In this document: piece by piece, positions 63,628 through 64,000 of the stretch | Layout: the number at the start of each line of letters is the position of its first letter | Numbering within the stretch: position 1 is the stretch's first letter | Assembly (NCBI RefSeq): GCF_001717955.1 | Contig: NZ_CP014169.1 | Location: forward strand, 255,134 to 319,133 | Direction: 5' to 3' | DNA: 64,000 nucleotides | DNA from: Sphingomonas panacis | Lineage (GTDB): Bacteria > Pseudomonadota > Alphaproteobacteria > Sphingomonadales > Sphingomonadaceae | Notes under the pieces: generated by a model | Seen by the model: only the letters and a program-made list of their open reading frames with translations | What the model was told of the DNA's origin: nothing | Database searches by the model: none | Program-made: the position numbers and the translations under genes

Positions 63628-64000
63628 ATGCCCGGCTCGCCTGACGACTGGCTGGCACAGGCGGAGGCGCGGGTCGCGCAAGCGCCGATCGGCGCATCGC
63701 TTCATCAGACCGGGCGCGTGGATCGATCGGCGACGGCGTCGCGATGATTTCAGGGTTGCCCGACGCCCGCCTCGATGAACTGCTGCACTTCGAGCACGGC
63801 CAGGCCGGGTTCGTGCAGACGCTCGAGCGGGAACGCCTAGGCTGCGTGCTGCTCGACGACGACGACAGCGTCGAGGCAGGCGACACCGTCTCGCGCAGCG
63901 GAGGTCGTGCGCGTGCCAGTCGGCGCGGCGCTGCTCGGGCGGGTCGTCGATCCGCTCGGCCGGCCGCTCGACGGCGGGTCGCCGCTTCAGGCGGAGCGGT
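63628..64000 (+). pseudogene. atpA: atpA, N-ATPase alpha subunit, 5' part, frameshifted and cut by the window
   Basis: ATG 63628 follows GGGAGGACGACC and begins MPGSPDDWLAQAEARVAQAP. The frame is broken near 63718, after HQTGRV; the adjacent frame gives [55 protein letters not shown], and a further shift near 63895 leads to [26 protein letters not shown]. These are the N-terminal domain and start of the nucleotide-binding domain of F1 alpha. The gene extends past the window edge. Confidence 0.75.

Overview
The window is GC-rich alphaproteobacterial DNA. Many TonB-dependent receptors, beta-oxidation genes, an astexin/sphingopyxin-type lasso peptide cluster and an F-type conjugation operon of the kind found on sphingomonad plasmids and integrative elements point to Sphingomonadales (Sphingobium/Novosphingobium/Sphingopyxis group). 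This placement is inferred from gene content only.

Region 1 (1-17.4 kb) is a catabolic island. It holds two SMP-30-type lactonase genes (the first cut by the window edge), a TonB-dependent receptor, an SDR and an acyl-CoA ligase, a cupin oxygenase-like protein, a zinc alcohol dehydrogenase, an AraC-type regulator, an NAD(P)H quinone-type reductase, and a TetR regulator divergent from a thiolase/FadB-like/acyl-CoA dehydrogenase operon. Together they could import an organic acid or ring compound, activate it as a CoA thioester and beta-oxidise it; the substrate cannot be read from the sequence.

Region 2 (17.4-42.2 kb) is a conjugative module. Small accessory genes and a DUF1173-like gene lead to a lytic transglycosylase, two regulator-like genes read away from the tra operon, and a control region with four GGAC-N5-GTCC palindromes spaced exactly 22 bp apart. 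A tightly overlapping tra operon of F type follows (pilin, L, E, K, B, DsbC-like, V, C, TrbI, S26 peptidase, W, U, TrbC, N, F, H, G). No relaxase (TraI) or coupling protein (TraD) is inside the window.

Region 3 (42.2-52.5 kb) is a complete lasso peptide system. A GntR-type regulator precedes a 44-residue precursor that is missing from ordinary ORF lists, a fused RRE/leader peptidase (B), and an asparagine-synthetase-like cyclase (C). Converging on these is a minus-strand operon of sigma factor, FecR-like anti-sigma factor, TonB receptor with an STN signalling domain, and lasso peptide isopeptidase. The likely logic is: make and export the peptide, sense and re-import it through the receptor, and open the lasso with the isopeptidase. 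There is no ABC exporter gene, as usual for this cluster class.

Region 4 (52.5-58.8 kb) has accessory genes: an alpha/beta hydrolase, a secreted small protein, a nucleotidyltransferase-HEPN protein, a VapBC-like toxin-antitoxin pair, a GIY-YIG protein translationally coupled to a tyrosine recombinase, and next to the recombinase a perfect 12-6-12 palindrome that looks like a recombination core site. Regions 2-4 are therefore probably one mobile element carrying the lasso cluster as cargo.

Region 5 (58.8-64 kb) has a DUF1275/YoaK membrane protein and an N-ATPase operon (atpDCQRBEFA). atpD, atpC, atpQ and atpE are open, but atpB, atpF and atpA, and probably atpR, carry many single-base frameshifts although the encoded family sequence is well preserved across the frames. 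This suggests either local sequencing errors or very recent decay.
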